A DNA stretch of 34,069 bases, taken from Curtobacterium sp. ER1/6. Lineage in GTDB: Bacteria; Actinomycetota; Actinomycetes; Actinomycetales; Microbacteriaceae. The stretch lies in NCBI RefSeq assembly GCF_001742745.1, contig NZ_MJAK01000016.1, forward strand, positions 1 through 34,069, in the 5' to 3' direction. The position numbers were made by a program, and so were the translations under genes. This document shows, piece after piece, positions 16,598 to 24,068 of the stretch. The notes below the pieces were generated by a model. It was given only the letters and a program-made list of their open reading frames with translations. It had not been told where the DNA came from and searched no databases. Position 1 is the first letter of the stretch, and every line of letters begins with the position of its first letter.

Positions 16598-16705
16598 GCG
16601 ACGTTCCGCGTGTCGATCGACGCGTGGGATGTCGCTCGGTGCGCACGCACCCGGTGCGCGTGCATCGTCCGACATCGCACGTGTCGATCGACGCGTGCGA
16701 TGTCG
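16598..16705. repeat. Paired long palindromes (BIME-like intergenic element)
   Basis: Two palindromes share the core CGTGTCGATCGACGCGTG: 16598-16635 (38 nt) and 16670-16705 (36 nt). The 27-nt stretches 16609-16635 and 16680-16706 differ at one base. Between them a weaker palindrome is centred at 16652. All mismatches in the two main palindromes are G opposite T, so plus-strand RNA could pair throughout using G-U wobbles. It lies downstream of the minus-strand GH31 gene, where it could end or protect that transcript. Confidence 0.75.
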
Positions 16706-16757
16706 CACGACGTGCAGCCGCCGTCACCGCTGCCGCGCAGCCGCGCAGCAGCCGCCG

Positions 16758-19169
16758 TCACCGCTCCCCGGGGTGCACGCTCCCGAGCAGCTCGACCAGG
16801 GCGCTCCGCAGCGACCCGGGCAGCCCGACGGTCTCGAGCTCGGCGATCCGGTCGGCGCGGGGTGCGTCGCGGTCGACGACCTCCCACGCGGTGAGCTTCT
16901 CCGCGTTGCCCGCCTGGGCACCCTCGAGGAGCTCGCGTGCGGCGTCGCGGGCGTCGACACCGGTGGTGGGCGCCCCGGCGAGGGTCAGGACCGCGCCGGC
17001 GTCCGTCGCGACGTCCAGGTCGACCGAGAACCGGTCGGCCGACACCGCGTCGACCTCCTGCCCGGCCGCGGGCGCCCCGAGGAACGTGACGCGCCACCGA
17101 CGCCGGAGCGGCACGCTGCCGAGGTCGCCCTCGGCCGGGTCGATCCGGAACACGGCAGCGTCGTGGTCCCACGTGAGCGTGGTCCGGCACACGCCGCCGT
17201 CCGGCCCCGCACCGGTCCCGGTCCCGGTGCTGCCGCCGGTGCTGCTGCCGGTCTGCTCCTCCCGGTCCTCCACGAGCGTGAACGTGCCCGGGGCACCCGG
17301 GGCGACGAGCACCTCGAGCGCGGCGGGGTTCACCGTCGCGTCCGACTCGTCCGGCGCCGCGAGCGGCAGGATCCCACCCGCACGGAGCAGCACGGGGATC
17401 GTGTCGAGCCCGCGGTGCAGGTCGACGAACCGGTCGCCCGCGTACGTCGTGCCCGTGAAGACGTCCGTCCACGTGCCCGGCGGCAGCCAGGCCCGGGCCC
17501 GCCCCCGCAGCGTCACCGGGTCGCGCGGCTCGACGATCGGCGCCACGAGCAGCTCCGACCCGAAGGCGTACTCGTTCGGCACCCGGTAGGCCTCGTCGCG
17601 GTGCGGCTCGAGGTGGTACACCGGCCGGACGAGTGCGGTGCCCGCGGCCGCGCGGTGGTTCATCGTGTGCAGGTAGGGCACGAGCCGGTGACGGAAGCGC
17701 AGGGCCTCGCCCATCGCGGCCCGCGGCTCCGCGGGGAACAGCCACGGCTCCTTGCGGATGAACGGGTTGTTCGCGGAGTGCAGCCGCATGATCGGCGAGA
17801 AGACCCCGAACTGCACCCAGCGGGTGGCGAGCTCGTCGTCGCGCACCCCGCGGGTGTGGCCGCCGATGTCGTGGCTCCACCAGGGGTACCCGACGTTCGC
17901 GGCGGTGGCGGTGAACTCGGGCTGGAAAGCGAGGGAGGCCCACGAGACGACGGCATCCCCCGAGAACCCGACCGCGTACCGGTGGCTGCCCGGACCCGCG
18001 TACCGCGAGAAGGTCATGCCGGCCCCGCCGTCGCGCGCCGAGTCGAGCAGGTGGAAGTGGTTGAGCACCCAGAGCGGGTCGACACCGGGGATGCCGGAGG
18101 TGCGGCCCTGCTGCCAGTCGATCCACCAGAAGTCGACGCCCTGTTCCTCGAGGGGCCGGTGCAGGTGCTCGAAGTACGCGCGGAGGAAGACCGGGTCGGT
18201 GGGGTCGAACGCGACCGTCTGCTCGGTGTCGGGGTCGATCCCGGTCGCGGCCGCCATCGCCGGGTAGGCGTCCTCGAAGGCCCGCACGCCGTCGGCGGGG
18301 TGCAGGTTGAGCGTGGTCCGCATGCCGCGTCGGTGCAGCTCGGCCAGGAACGCGGGCGGGTCGGGGAAGAGCGACGGCTCCCACGAGTACCCGGTCCAGC
18401 CGTTGCCGAACCGCGGCGGCACGGAGTCGACGCGGTGCCAGTCCATGTCGACGACCGCGACCGAGAAGGGCAGGCGTTCCTCGGCGAACCGGTCGAGCAG
18501 CGCCGTGTACGACTCGTCCGAGTACGGGTGGTAGCGGCTCCACCAGTTCCCGAGCGCCCACCGGGGCAGGCGGGTCGGCGGTCCCGACACCGCGTGGAAC
18601 GCGCGGAGGGCCTCGTCGTAGTCGCGGCCGTACGCGAACACGTGCACGTCGCGGCGACCCGGCACGCGGCTGCCGACCCACCCGTCGTCCTCGAACAGGA
18701 ACGAGTCGCTGTCGTCGAGCGCGACGATCCCGTCGCGCGCCAGGACACCGGACTCGAGCGGCATCCGCCCGTCCACGTCGTCGAGCGTCCTGCCGGTACC
18801 GCCGAGGTCGCGGGGCTCCTGGCCCCAGCGCCACCGGTTCGCGTCCGCTCCCGAGGTCTCGACCACCAGCCCGGTCGCCGAGAACGGCCGGCCGTCGTAC
18901 CGGAGGGTGGCCCGGTCCGTGGTCACCTCGACCCCGTCGCCCCGCCGCACGACGGTGTACTCGGGCACCGGCAGGCGCCGTCGCACCGCGAAGGTCGAGG
19001 CGCGGTCCTCGAAGCCGCCGTCGTCGCTCCACTCGATGCGGAAGAGCCCGTCGCACAGCACGGTGATCCGCCAGTGGTCGCCCTGCACGACGGCGTCGCC
19101 GTCGGCGACCGGGTCGGAACCCGGGAAGGGGCGGATGGTGGGCAGGGGGCCGTCGGTGGGGGAGTGCAC
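16758..19169 (-). CDS. GH31-family alpha-glycosidase
   Basis: 803 residues. An N-terminal beta-sandwich (about 1-200) is followed by a TIM barrel beginning LPRWALGNWWSRYHPYSD. Catalytic residues can be placed: nucleophile Asp351 in FWWIDWQQG and acid/base Asp405 in GFSGDAVVSW. Substrate-site motifs include VDMDWH, SHDIGGHTRG and RLHSANNPF. A proximal/distal beta-sandwich follows and holds an acidic and Ser/Gly/Thr-rich stretch (EEQTGSSTGGSTGTGTG). The IDWQQG form differs from the classic alpha-glucosidase IDMNE motif, so substrate assignment is open: alpha-xyloside, alpha-glucoside and alpha-galactoside are all possible. No signal peptide, so cytoplasmic. The GTG start has AGGA about 11 nt upstream. 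It is the last gene of the importer operon, 55 bp after the second permease, under the operator at 22476. Confidence 0.93.
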   Translation of the reverse strand: MHSPTDGPLPTIRPFPGSDPVADGDAVVQGDHWRITVLCDGLFRIEWSDDGGFEDRASTFAVRRRLPVPEYTVVRRGDGVEVTTDRATLRYDGRPFSATGLVVETSGADANRWRWGQEPRDLGGTGRTLDDVDGRMPLESGVLARDGIVALDDSDSFLFEDDGWVGSRVPGRRDVHVFAYGRDYDEALRAFHAVSGPPTRLPRWALGNWWSRYHPYSDESYTALLDRFAEERLPFSVAVVDMDWHRVDSVPPRFGNGWTGYSWEPSLFPDPPAFLAELHRRGMRTTLNLHPADGVRAFEDAYPAMAAATGIDPDTEQTVAFDPTDPVFLRAYFEHLHRPLEEQGVDFWWIDWQQGRTSGIPGVDPLWVLNHFHLLDSARDGGAGMTFSRYAGPGSHRYAVGFSGDAVVSWASLAFQPEFTATAANVGYPWWSHDIGGHTRGVRDDELATRWVQFGVFSPIMRLHSANNPFIRKEPWLFPAEPRAAMGEALRFRHRLVPYLHTMNHRAAAGTALVRPVYHLEPHRDEAYRVPNEYAFGSELLVAPIVEPRDPVTLRGRARAWLPPGTWTDVFTGTTYAGDRFVDLHRGLDTIPVLLRAGGILPLAAPDESDATVNPAALEVLVAPGAPGTFTLVEDREEQTGSSTGGSTGTGTGAGPDGGVCRTTLTWDHDAAVFRIDPAEGDLGSVPLRRRWRVTFLGAPAAGQEVDAVSADRFSVDLDVATDAGAVLTLAGAPTTGVDARDAARELLEGAQAGNAEKLTAWEVVDRDAPRADRIAELETVGLPGSLRSALVELLGSVHPGER

Positions 19170-19224
19170 GTCGGTTCGGTCCTGTCTCGGCCGTTCCGGC
19201 CGGTGTCGGTGCGGGAGGCTCGGG

Positions 19225-20121
19225 TCAGCTCTTGACGGCGCCCTGCGTCACGCCGCTGATCACCCAGCGCTGCGCGAACAGGTAGACGACGATCGTCGGG
19301 GCCATCGCCATGAGGTACGAGGCGAACGCCACGTTGTAGTTCGTGCCGAACTGGCTCTGGAAGATGTTCTGCACGACGGGCAGCGTCTGCAGCCCGGGGT
19401 CCGCGGTGATGAGCGACGGCATCATGAAGTCGTTCCACGAGGCGAGGAAGGCGAAGATGCCGACGGTCGCGTTCATCGGTCCGAGCAGCGGCAGGATGAC
19501 GCGCCAGAAGATCTGCCACGTCGAGGCACCGTCGATGCGTGCGCTCTCCTCGAGCTCGACCGGGATCGAGCGCAGGAACGCCGAGTAGAGCAGCACGCTG
19601 AACGACAGTTGGAACATGGCGTGCAGGATCGCGACGCCGACCGGGCTGTCGAGCGAGATCATCGCGGTGAACTTGATCTGCGGCAGGGCGACCACCGGGA
19701 ACGGCAGGAACATCGCCGCGAGCAGGTAGACGAAGGACCAGCGGAAGAAGCGGCGGTGCCAGTTCCGCACGATCGCGTACGAGGCGAGCGAGCTGAGGAG
19801 CAGCGTCGCGACGACGGTGAGGGCGGCGACGCCGAGCGAGACCGAGAACGACACCGGGAAGCGGGTGAGCGTCCAGGCCTCGGCGAAGCTGGCGGGGTTG
19901 AACGGGAACGGCAGGGACAGCGCGTTGCCGTCGACGGCCTGGGCGCTCGTCTTGAACGCCATGGCGACGGTGACGTAGAGCGGGACCAGGACGGTGAGGG
20001 ACGCGATCGCCAGGACGATCGTCAGCGGGACGTCGACGCGACCGAGCCGGCGTCGGCGGGGCTGGTCGGGCGTGGTGCGTGCGGCGGCGGTCGCGGGGGA
20101 CCGGGTGTCGATGGCGCTCAT
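19225..20121 (-). CDS. ABC sugar transporter permease (MalG type)
   Basis: 298 residues with six predicted membrane segments, the first being PLTIVLAIASLTVLVPLYV. The cytoplasmic coupling loop carries the EAA motif: ELEESARIDGASTWQIFWRV followed by ILPLL. Together with the MalF-type permease it forms the membrane pore of a carbohydrate importer. The ATG overlaps the upstream permease stop as ATGA (20121-20118), fixing the start. The charged N-terminal tail (about 30 residues, QPRRRRLGR) is cytoplasmic. Confidence 0.95.
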   Translation of the reverse strand: MSAIDTRSPATAAARTTPDQPRRRRLGRVDVPLTIVLAIASLTVLVPLYVTVAMAFKTSAQAVDGNALSLPFPFNPASFAEAWTLTRFPVSFSVSLGVAALTVVATLLLSSLASYAIVRNWHRRFFRWSFVYLLAAMFLPFPVVALPQIKFTAMISLDSPVGVAILHAMFQLSFSVLLYSAFLRSIPVELEESARIDGASTWQIFWRVILPLLGPMNATVGIFAFLASWNDFMMPSLITADPGLQTLPVVQNIFQSQFGTNYNVAFASYLMAMAPTIVVYLFAQRWVISGVTQGAVKS

Positions 20122-21083
20122 GCGAGTCGGAGGTTCCTTCCGCGGGTCACTGCGAGCTGCAGGACCGAGATGAGGACGGTGATGACGAAGAAGACGGTCG
20201 CGTTCGCCATCTGGTAGGCGTAGTCGCCGCTCGTGAAGCCCGTGAAGATGGTCATCGCGACGCTGCTCGTCGCCGAGCCCGGTCCGCCGTTCGTCAGGCC
20301 GACGATCACGTCGTAGGCGCCGAGGTAGCCCTTCACGCCGAGCACCGTGTTGATGACGATGAAGCCGCCGATCAGGGGCAGCGTGATCGACCGGAGCTGC
20401 TTCCAGGCGCCGGCGCCGTCGAGCGAGCTCGCTTCGTACACGTCCGTCGGGATGGAGGTCAGCCCCGCCGTGTAGACGAGCAGGGCACCCGGGATCGTCT
20501 GCCACGCCGAGACGATGACGATCGCGAGCCAGGCGAGGTCCGGGTCGCCGAGGATGCTCTGCTCGAGCGGGCCGAAGCCGACCGAGGTCGCCAGGGCCGG
20601 CAGGGTGTTCGAGAACAGGAAGTTGAAGACGTAGGCGACGATGATGCCGGAGACGACCATCGGGATCACGAACACGGCGCGGAGCCCGCTCGCGAACCGC
20701 ACGCGCTTCGTCAGCGCGATGGCCAGTGCCAGGGCGATCACCTGCGTGACGATCACCGTCACCACGGCGAAGCCGAGGGTGAAGCCGTACGAGCCGAGGA
20801 TCGCCGGGTCGGACACGAGCGCCCGGTAGTTCTCGAGCCCGAGGAAGTGCCACTGCCCGAAGCCGAGGTAGTCGGTGAAGCTGTAGAAGACGCCGACGCA
20901 CGCGGGGGCGACGACGAACGCCGTGAACAGCACGAGGGCGGGCACGAGGAAGAGGTAGTAGACGCCCTCGGTGCGGCGCAGCGAGCCGACGCGTCGGTGC
21001 ACGCGGGACGCCACGGTGGCGGGACCGGGACGGGGTCCACCGGTGTCCGGTGTGCCGGGGGTCAGCGGGGTCTGGACGGTCAT
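20118..21083 (-). CDS. ABC sugar transporter permease (MalF type)
   Basis: 321 residues, six predicted TM helices starting at YYLFLVPALVLFTAFVVAPA. The coupling loop reads DVYEASSLDGAGAWKQLRSI, a good EAA motif. The N-terminal ~35 residues are Pro/Gly/Thr-rich and cytoplasmic. The ATG at 21083 has AGGAG at about 6 nt. It is located between the binding-protein gene (44 bp gap) and the second permease (4-bp overlap). No nucleotide-binding subunit is encoded nearby, so an MsiK/MsmX-type shared ATPase from elsewhere in the genome is expected. Confidence 0.95.
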   Translation of the reverse strand: MTVQTPLTPGTPDTGGPRPGPATVASRVHRRVGSLRRTEGVYYLFLVPALVLFTAFVVAPACVGVFYSFTDYLGFGQWHFLGLENYRALVSDPAILGSYGFTLGFAVVTVIVTQVIALALAIALTKRVRFASGLRAVFVIPMVVSGIIVAYVFNFLFSNTLPALATSVGFGPLEQSILGDPDLAWLAIVIVSAWQTIPGALLVYTAGLTSIPTDVYEASSLDGAGAWKQLRSITLPLIGGFIVINTVLGVKGYLGAYDVIVGLTNGGPGSATSSVAMTIFTGFTSGDYAYQMANATVFFVITVLISVLQLAVTRGRNLRLA

Positions 21084-21127
21084 GAGCGCTCCTGGGGTCC
21101 TGGTCGGCGGTGCCGGGGTCGCGGCGG

Positions 21128-22438
21128 TCAGACCGTCGCCGAACGACCGGCGAGGCGTCGCCAGTCGGTGTCGAGCCGCCGCAGCATCGACTCGAAGTCG
21201 CCGCTGCGGATCGCCGTCTGCAGGTAGTTGCCGAGGGGGATGGAGGTGGGGATGAAGGTGCCGGCGCCCTGGTAGAAGTCGCCGCTGTCGACGTACTGCT
21301 GCAGGCCGGCCACGCGCTCGTCCGTCTGGGGAGCCGCGTCCTCGGTCGTCGCGAACGCGAGGTTGTCGAGGTTGTAGGCGTTGATGACGTCGGGCTGCAT
21401 GAGGAACTCGACGAGCTCCCGCGCCTCGTCGAGGTGCGTCGTGGTCGTGGGGATCCACAGCCCGAGGTCGATGTTGACGCGGGCCTGCCGGTCGTCGGGG
21501 TCGTCGGACACCGGCAGCGCGAAGGTCCCGACGGGCAGCTCTGGGTCGACGAGCGCGATCTGGCTGAGCGCCCACGGTCCCTGCAGGTACATCGCGACCT
21601 TGCCCTGTCCGAACGCCAGGTTGCCGTCGGCGTAGGAGCGGGTCGCGTGGTCCGGGTTGAAGAACGTCGAGATCGTCTTCGCGCGCTCCATCGGCACGGC
21701 GAAGTCGCGCTCGAAGGAGACCTCGGCGTCGGGCCCGACGTCCGTGCCGAGCGCCTTCATCTTGCGGAAGAACGCCCCGGTGTCGACCAGGCTGCCCACC
21801 GAGTAGTCGAACAGGCCCTGCCACAGCGTCCAGGTGTCGCGGTCGGTCGCGTACACGGGGGTGACGTCCGTCTTCGAGAGTGCCGTGCAGACGTCGACGA
21901 ACTCGCTCCAGGTCGTCGGGACCGGGAGGTCCTGCTCGGCGAAGATCCGCTTGTTGTAGATGACCCCCGCGGCGGCGAGCGAGAAGGGCAGGACGCTGGT
22001 GCGGTCCTCGAAGGTCGCGTACTGGTTCGTCAGGCCGTCGATGCTCTTCCGGACCCTGCCCGCCGAGGGCAGGTCGCCGAGGTCGCGGAGCACGCCGCGC
22101 TCGATGTAGCGGGCGAGCTCGAGGTTGTCGTTGAAGCAGCCGACGTCCGCCGGCTCGCCGCGGACGAACTGCGGCGCGATGGCGGTCGTGCTGTCGTGGA
22201 CGACCCGCAGGCCACGGTGCTCCCGCTCGAACCGTCGGAGGAGGTCGTCGAAGTAGGCGATCACCTCCTGCTTCTGCTCGTAGAAGCGCAGCGTCGTCCC
22301 GCCCGCCGCCGCGGCGCCCGAGGACGGCGCCGAGCAGCCGGTGAGCGCCAGCGCACCGAGGCCGATCCCGCCCGCGGCGCCCGTGAGGAACCCGCGGCGG
22401 CTGAGCGCCGCACGTGCCGTCGTCCTGCTGGTGACCAT
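21128..22438 (-). CDS. ABC sugar-binding lipoprotein
   Basis: 436 residues. The N-terminus combines a twin-arginine-like SRRGFL and a lipobox ending LALTGC, with Cys35 as the lipidated residue, so the mature protein is tethered outside the membrane. The family-1-type solute-binding fold is recognisable by GGTTLRFYEQKQEVIAYFDD, VLPFSLAAAGVIYNKRIF, FGQGKVAMYLQGPWALSQI and WIPTTTTHLDEARELVEFL. It captures the oligosaccharide for the two following permeases. The start is ATG at 22438 with GGGAG about 6 nt upstream and a predicted 30-nt leader. It is first gene of the operon controlled by the palindromic operator. Confidence 0.95.
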   Translation of the reverse strand: MVTSRTTARAALSRRGFLTGAAGGIGLGALALTGCSAPSSGAAAAGGTTLRFYEQKQEVIAYFDDLLRRFEREHRGLRVVHDSTTAIAPQFVRGEPADVGCFNDNLELARYIERGVLRDLGDLPSAGRVRKSIDGLTNQYATFEDRTSVLPFSLAAAGVIYNKRIFAEQDLPVPTTWSEFVDVCTALSKTDVTPVYATDRDTWTLWQGLFDYSVGSLVDTGAFFRKMKALGTDVGPDAEVSFERDFAVPMERAKTISTFFNPDHATRSYADGNLAFGQGKVAMYLQGPWALSQIALVDPELPVGTFALPVSDDPDDRQARVNIDLGLWIPTTTTHLDEARELVEFLMQPDVINAYNLDNLAFATTEDAAPQTDERVAGLQQYVDSGDFYQGAGTFIPTSIPLGNYLQTAIRSGDFESMLRRLDTDWRRLAGRSATV

Positions 22439-22473
22439 CGTTGCTCCCTCTCGCGCTCCGTCGCGCTCGCTCT

Positions 22474-22502
22474 GTTTTACAGCGCTGTAAACGCAAAGTC
22501 AA
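22474..22502 (-). promoter_or_regulatory. Promoter of the sugar importer operon, overlapped by operator
   Basis: On the minus strand, -35 TTGACT (22502-22497), a 17-nt spacer and -10 TAAAAC (22479-22474). The geometry is the same as at the GH2 promoter: the palindrome starts at the same distance from the -35 box and covers the first four bases of the -10 box. Transcription would start near 22467. Confidence 0.78.
22476..22491. promoter_or_regulatory. LacI-family operator, copy 2
   Basis: TTTACAGCGCTGTAAA, identical over all 16 bp to the site at 14645-14660 and followed in both cases by CG, four variable bases and GTCAACG. This links the importer/GH31 operon to the LacI regulator 7.8 kb away. 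Confidence 0.85.
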
Positions 22503-22538
22503 CGGGACGACGAGCAGTGCTCACGCGCAGGACGGTCC

Positions 22539-23351
22539 TCAGGCGTAGCGGCGTGCAGCGCGCAGTGCGTGCTCGGTGTACGAGCCGCCGAACAGGAACA
22601 CGTGCAGCAGCAGCGGCGCGAGCTGGTGGAGCTCGACGCGCTCCTGCCAGCCGTCCGCCAACCGCGACTCGGCGTCGTACCCGGCGAGCACCGTCTCGAG
22701 CCGGGGGAGCCCGAACAGTGCCAGCAGCGCGAGGTCGGTCTCGGCGTGCCCGCCGTGCGGCGTCGCGTCGATGAGCACGGCGCCGGTCGGCTCCGAGGCG
22801 TCCGTCGGCCACAGCACGTTGCCCGCCCAGAGGTCGCCGTGGATCCGCGCCGGTGCGTCATCGACGAGCGCGGGCTGCGGCGAGCCGAGGGTGCCGTCCT
22901 CGAGTCGGTCGGCCACGCGGTCGAACACCGCGGCCTCGGCGGCGTCGAAGCCACCGCGGTCGACGATGCGCTGCACGAAGTCCCGGATGCGGTACTCGGC
23001 GAAGAAGGCGCCCCAGGTCGCCGGTGCGTCGGCGGCGCTCGTGAACGGCGTCCGCGACCGGCCCATCCGCAGGCCTCCACGCGTCGGGAACCCGGGTGAC
23101 GGCGCACCCCAGTGGGCGGCACCGGCCGCGTGGGTCCGTGCGAGCGACCGTCCGAAGCGCTCGGCCTGGGCCTTCGTCGGGCTGCCGTCCCGGATGCGCT
23201 CGAGGTGGAGCACGGTCGGCTCCGGGTGGTCGAGCACGCGGGCGATCCGGGTGCCGCCGGTCTCCTCGGCCTCGGCGAGCCAGGCCAGTCCGGCGGCCTC
23301 GGCGGTCGCCTCGTCGGGTTCGCGGAACGTCTTCACGTGGATCTCGGGCAC
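22539..23351 (-). CDS. Fructosamine kinase family protein (APH fold)
   Basis: 270 residues with the small-molecule kinase fold. The catalytic loop is ARIHGDLWAGNVLW (Asp173), and the metal-binding segment is VLIDATPHGGHAETDLALLA, close to the fructosamine-3-kinase signature. Known role of the family: ATP-dependent phosphorylation of sugar amines (Amadori products on proteins or small molecules), leading to deglycation. The length is somewhat below the ~290 residues usual for the family and the N-terminal lobe looks compact, but no key residue is missing. The GTG start has AGGA about 10 nt upstream. It is 33 bp downstream of the response regulator gene on the same strand, so co-transcription is possible. 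Confidence 0.88.
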   Translation of the reverse strand: MPEIHVKTFREPDEATAEAAGLAWLAEAEETGGTRIARVLDHPEPTVLHLERIRDGSPTKAQAERFGRSLARTHAAGAAHWGAPSPGFPTRGGLRMGRSRTPFTSAADAPATWGAFFAEYRIRDFVQRIVDRGGFDAAEAAVFDRVADRLEDGTLGSPQPALVDDAPARIHGDLWAGNVLWPTDASEPTGAVLIDATPHGGHAETDLALLALFGLPRLETVLAGYDAESRLADGWQERVELHQLAPLLLHVFLFGGSYTEHALRAARRYA

Positions 23352-23384
23352 GTGCCCATCCTGCCGACGGCGCTCGTCGGGCGT

Positions 23385-24068
23385 TCAGGCTCCCCGGCGG
23401 GCGGCGTGCACGACCAGGGCGAGCTGCACCCGGTTGTCGACGCCGAACTTCTCGTACACGTGCCCGACGTGCGTCTTCACGGTCGCCAGGGTCACGAACA
23501 GGTCGGCGGCGATCTGCGCGTTCGAGGCGCCCGCGGCCACGGCGAGCGCGACCTCGGTCTCCCGTTCGGTCAGGGTCGCCAGGAGCCGTCGTTCGTGTGC
23601 GCCGTCGGTCGGGGTCGCACCGGCGCCCGGCCCGGAGCCGTTGCCGGCGGCGACCGCGATCACCCGGTCGAGCACGGACGGCGACAGGATCGACCGTCCG
23701 TCGGCCACGGCCCGGACCGCCTCGACGAGCTCGTGCGGTGGCGTGTCCTTGAGCAGGAACCCGCGGGCTCCCCGGTGCAGGGCGCCGAGCACCAGCTCGT
23801 CGTCCTGGAACGTGGTCAGCACCAGCACGGCGAGCTCCGGACGCCTCCGGAGTTCCCGCTCGGTCGCGACCAGGCCGTCGCACCGGGGCATGCGGATGTC
23901 CATCAGCACGACGTCCGGTGCGGCCGCGGCGATGACGTCCTCGGCCTCCAGCCCGTCGCCGGCCTCGCCCACGACCTCGATGCCGTCGCCCCCGCTCAGG
24001 AGCAGTCGGAGACCGGCCCGGACGAGGTGGTCGTCGTCGACCAGGACGACGCGCACGGGGGCGGTCAC
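23385..24068 (-). CDS. NarL/LuxR-family response regulator
   Basis: 227 residues from the GTG at 24068. The receiver has VVLVDDDHLVRAGLRLLL, phosphoacceptor Asp57 in VVLMDIRMPRCDG, and the Lys in GFLLKDTPP. The LuxR-type helix-turn-helix is LTERETEVALAVAAGASNAQ followed by IAADLFVTLATVKTHVGHVY. It is the partner of the kinase immediately upstream. The chosen start overlaps the kinase stop as GTGA; a GTG at 24077 would add three residues. The linker between the domains is Gly-rich (AAGNGSGPGAGATPTDGA). Confidence 0.94.
   Translation of the reverse strand: MTAPVRVVLVDDDHLVRAGLRLLLSGGDGIEVVGEAGDGLEAEDVIAAAAPDVVLMDIRMPRCDGLVATERELRRRPELAVLVLTTFQDDELVLGALHRGARGFLLKDTPPHELVEAVRAVADGRSILSPSVLDRVIAVAAGNGSGPGAGATPTDGAHERRLLATLTERETEVALAVAAGASNAQIAADLFVTLATVKTHVGHVYEKFGVDNRVQLALVVHAARRGA

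Noticed and set aside
16598..16707. Possible CRISPR-like array because two similar repeats are separated by a 34-nt spacer
   Set aside because: Only two copies, each a long palindrome, no leader and no cas genes.
16495..19235. Over-850-codon frames on both strands across GH31
   Set aside because: Shadow frames of GH31, whose own frame has all catalytic motifs; composition is extreme (Arg/Pro/Ala/Gly).
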